Positions 62,495 through 64,000 of a stretch of DNA of 64,000 nucleotides are shown one piece after another. The notes under the pieces were generated by a model that did not search any database, was not told where the DNA came from, and was given only the letters and a program-made list of their open reading frames with translations. The first letter of the stretch is position 1, and the number at the start of each line of letters is the position of its first letter. The stretch is taken from positions 19,257,708 through 19,321,707 of the forward strand of contig NC_091120.1 of the NCBI RefSeq assembly GCF_040183065.1. Direction: 5' to 3'. The translations under genes and the position numbers were made by a program. This DNA is from Periplaneta americana. Lineage: Eukaryota > Arthropoda > Insecta > Blattodea > Blattidae.

Positions 62495-64000
62495 ATGGCT
62501 AGTAATACTATATTAAATGAAATCCATCAGTGCAAATTTAATAACAATAATAACACAATGGTTTTTAACGATTTACTTCACTGCAATGAGTATATTACCA
62601 ATATTCTATCAGATCTTAAAATATTTCACTTAAACATTCGTAGCATCAACAAAAATTTTTCCGAACTCTGTGTTTTACTTAATAATTTTTCCTTTTACTT
62701 TGATATTATAGTTCTAACTGAAACCTGGCTTGATCATGACTCTGGCTATGATATTAATGGTTATAAAAAATTTGTTAAAAGTAATAAGTATAATAAATGT
62801 GATGGTATAGTTGTATATTTTAAGGAAAACATCGTAGTGTCTTTAAGTGATATTGACATTTCCCATTGCAACGCTATACATTTTCAATTAACACTTATTA
62901 ATGATACTCTTGTTAACCTAACTGCAATTTACAGATCTCCAAAACTATGCAAAAATGAATTTCTGAAAAATTTTGAAAGCTTCTTGTCAATATACAAAGA
63001 TTTAAACAACCATGTTATTCTGGGTGACATAAACATTCAAATTTTAGAAAATAGATTAGATAATTTTGGCAACACGTATTTAAATATCATGCATGAATAT
63101 GGATACGTGAAATACTTAAATTCCATTACTCGTCCATCATCCAATTCATGTCTTGACCATATTTTCCTAAAAACGGGAAATAACTTACATTTTATACCTG
63201 GAGTATATGCAAGCGCAATAACAGATCATTATATGACTTTTGCATTGTTGTCAATCAGTAATAAAAGTATTAGCAGAGAAGCCACTGAACCTTCGGACAA
63301 TTATAAGCTAATTATAAACCATAAAAGCCTAATATCAAATATTAATAATATTAATTGGGAATCTATATTCTACAATGAAGACGCAGATACATGTTTCGAT
63401 AATTTTTATAAAATACTCTGTAACCTAATTTGTAAATTTTCTAATCATGTCCCTCTCAAATTCTCAAGTAAGTACAAAAAAATTAAACCTTGGATTACCA
63501 CAGGTATTGTTAAATCAATACGATCTAGGGATAAGTTAGCTAAGCAAGTTAAACGAGACCCACAAAACAATGTTTTATTAAATTACTACAAAAAATATAG
63601 AAATATTCTCACTAATGTAATAAGAAATCAGAGAATCAAATATTATTCTGAAAAATTTAACAAAAATAAAAATAATCCAAAGCAATTTTGGAAGACCATA
63701 AACGAAGCTACTGACACCCAATGTAATAAAAATAGTATATTAAAGACAATTATAAGTCGAAATGGAATAACAATTGAAAACAAGGAAACTATCGCAAATG
63801 AATTTAACGATCATTTTACTAATGTAAGTCATGACATCGTATCTAATATAAAAAAGAAAGTATTTGGTACTCATCACTATAAGCTTTATAATAAAAGTAT
63901 ATCATCTATGTTTATGTTTCCTGTAAACGAATGTGAAATCATTAATATTGTAAACAGTTTAAAAAATAATGTGTCTCCTGGTATTGATGGTATTACAACA
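62495..64000 (+). CDS. LINE ORF2: AP-type endonuclease and start of reverse transcriptase (open at window end)
   Basis: An uninterrupted frame from ATG 62495 to the end of the window (about 500 codons). AP-endonuclease motifs in order: FHLNIRSI (Asn), IVLTETWLDHD (Glu), LTAIYRSP, VILGDINI (Asp) and SSNSCLDHIF, then ITDHY (catalytic Asp-His). A linker with NNPKQFWKTINEATDTQ follows, then LKNNVSPGIDGITT, which opens the RT domain. The plan matches Jockey/CR1-type non-LTR retrotransposons, which nick target DNA and prime reverse transcription there. The lack of stops suggests a young, possibly active copy; RT integrity cannot be judged here. The preceding ORF1 fragment shows that the element is 5' truncated. 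Confidence 0.88.
   Translation, partial: MASNTILNEIHQCKFNNNNNTMVFNDLLHCNEYITNILSDLKIFHLNIRSINKNFSELCVLLNNFSFYFDIIVLTETWLDHDSGYDINGYKKFVKSNKYNKCDGIVVYFKENIVVSLSDIDISHCNAIHFQLTLINDTLVNLTAIYRSPKLCKNEFLKNFESFLSIYKDLNNHVILGDINIQILENRLDNFGNTYLNIMHEYGYVKYLNSITRPSSNSCLDHIFLKTGNNLHFIPGVYASAITDHYMTFALLSISNKSISREATEPSDNYKLIINHKSLISNINNINWESIFYNEDADTCFDNFYKILCNLICKFSNHVPLKFSSKYKKIKPWITTGIVKSIRSRDKLAKQVKRDPQNNVLLNYYKKYRNILTNVIRNQRIKYYSEKFNKNKNNPKQFWKTINEATDTQCNKNSILKTIISRNGITIENKETIANEFNDHFTNVSHDIVSNIKKKVFGTHHYKLYNKSISSMFMFPVNECEIINIVNSLKNNVSPGIDGITT

Overview
The window is AT-rich eukaryotic DNA from an insect. A cockroach-like blattodean (Periplaneta type) is my best guess, because the repeated LINE whose product ends in NLRVP and the tRNA-derived SINEs resemble what I remember of cockroach genomes; that attribution is inference. 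Host coding sequence is sparse and almost everything else is mobile DNA.

Host genes: two paralogous cytosolic-type aspartate aminotransferase (GOT1-like) genes lie in tandem on the minus strand. Paralog A (17606-38618) is complete, with eight exons joined by canonical splice sites that encode an uninterrupted 413-residue protein. It keeps the PLP lysine and the substrate arginines but has unusual substrate-loop residues. Paralog B (51602-58927) is represented by its last four exons and looks canonical; its first exons must lie beyond 64 kb. One B exon (369 bp) equals A exons 4 and 5 together (218+151 bp), so one intron differs between them.

Layout: 1-17 kb is intergenic, downstream of paralog A, and holds a GC-palindrome tandem array, a Penelope-like insertion, foldback elements, a broken hAT element, a tRNA SINE and RTE-like LINE fragments. 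17.6-38.6 kb is paralog A, whose introns carry deeply nested transposons: a hAT containing a MITE that contains another MITE, a LINE interrupted by Tc1 and hAT MITE copies, Penelope fragments, a second LINE family split by a TA-flanked element, and a mariner remnant. 38.8-49.2 kb lies between the genes and holds two satellite-like arrays with higher-order structure (146-bp units in a 438-bp trimer; alternating 132/103-bp units), each interrupted by a LINE. 49-59 kb is paralog B with a nearly intact DD41D mariner-superfamily element, a Harbinger-like element and another Penelope insertion. 59-64 kb holds LINE debris, a Helitron-like segment and a LINE whose endonuclease/RT ORF runs open off the window end.

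The most informative observations are structural: target-site duplications that fix element boundaries and relative ages, the repeated inverted-arm architecture of Penelope-like insertions, an element packed with a 14-bp motif ending about 10 bp from a splice donor, and the divergence of one GOT1 paralog. I found no CRISPR array, prokaryotic operon or clearly new protein system.
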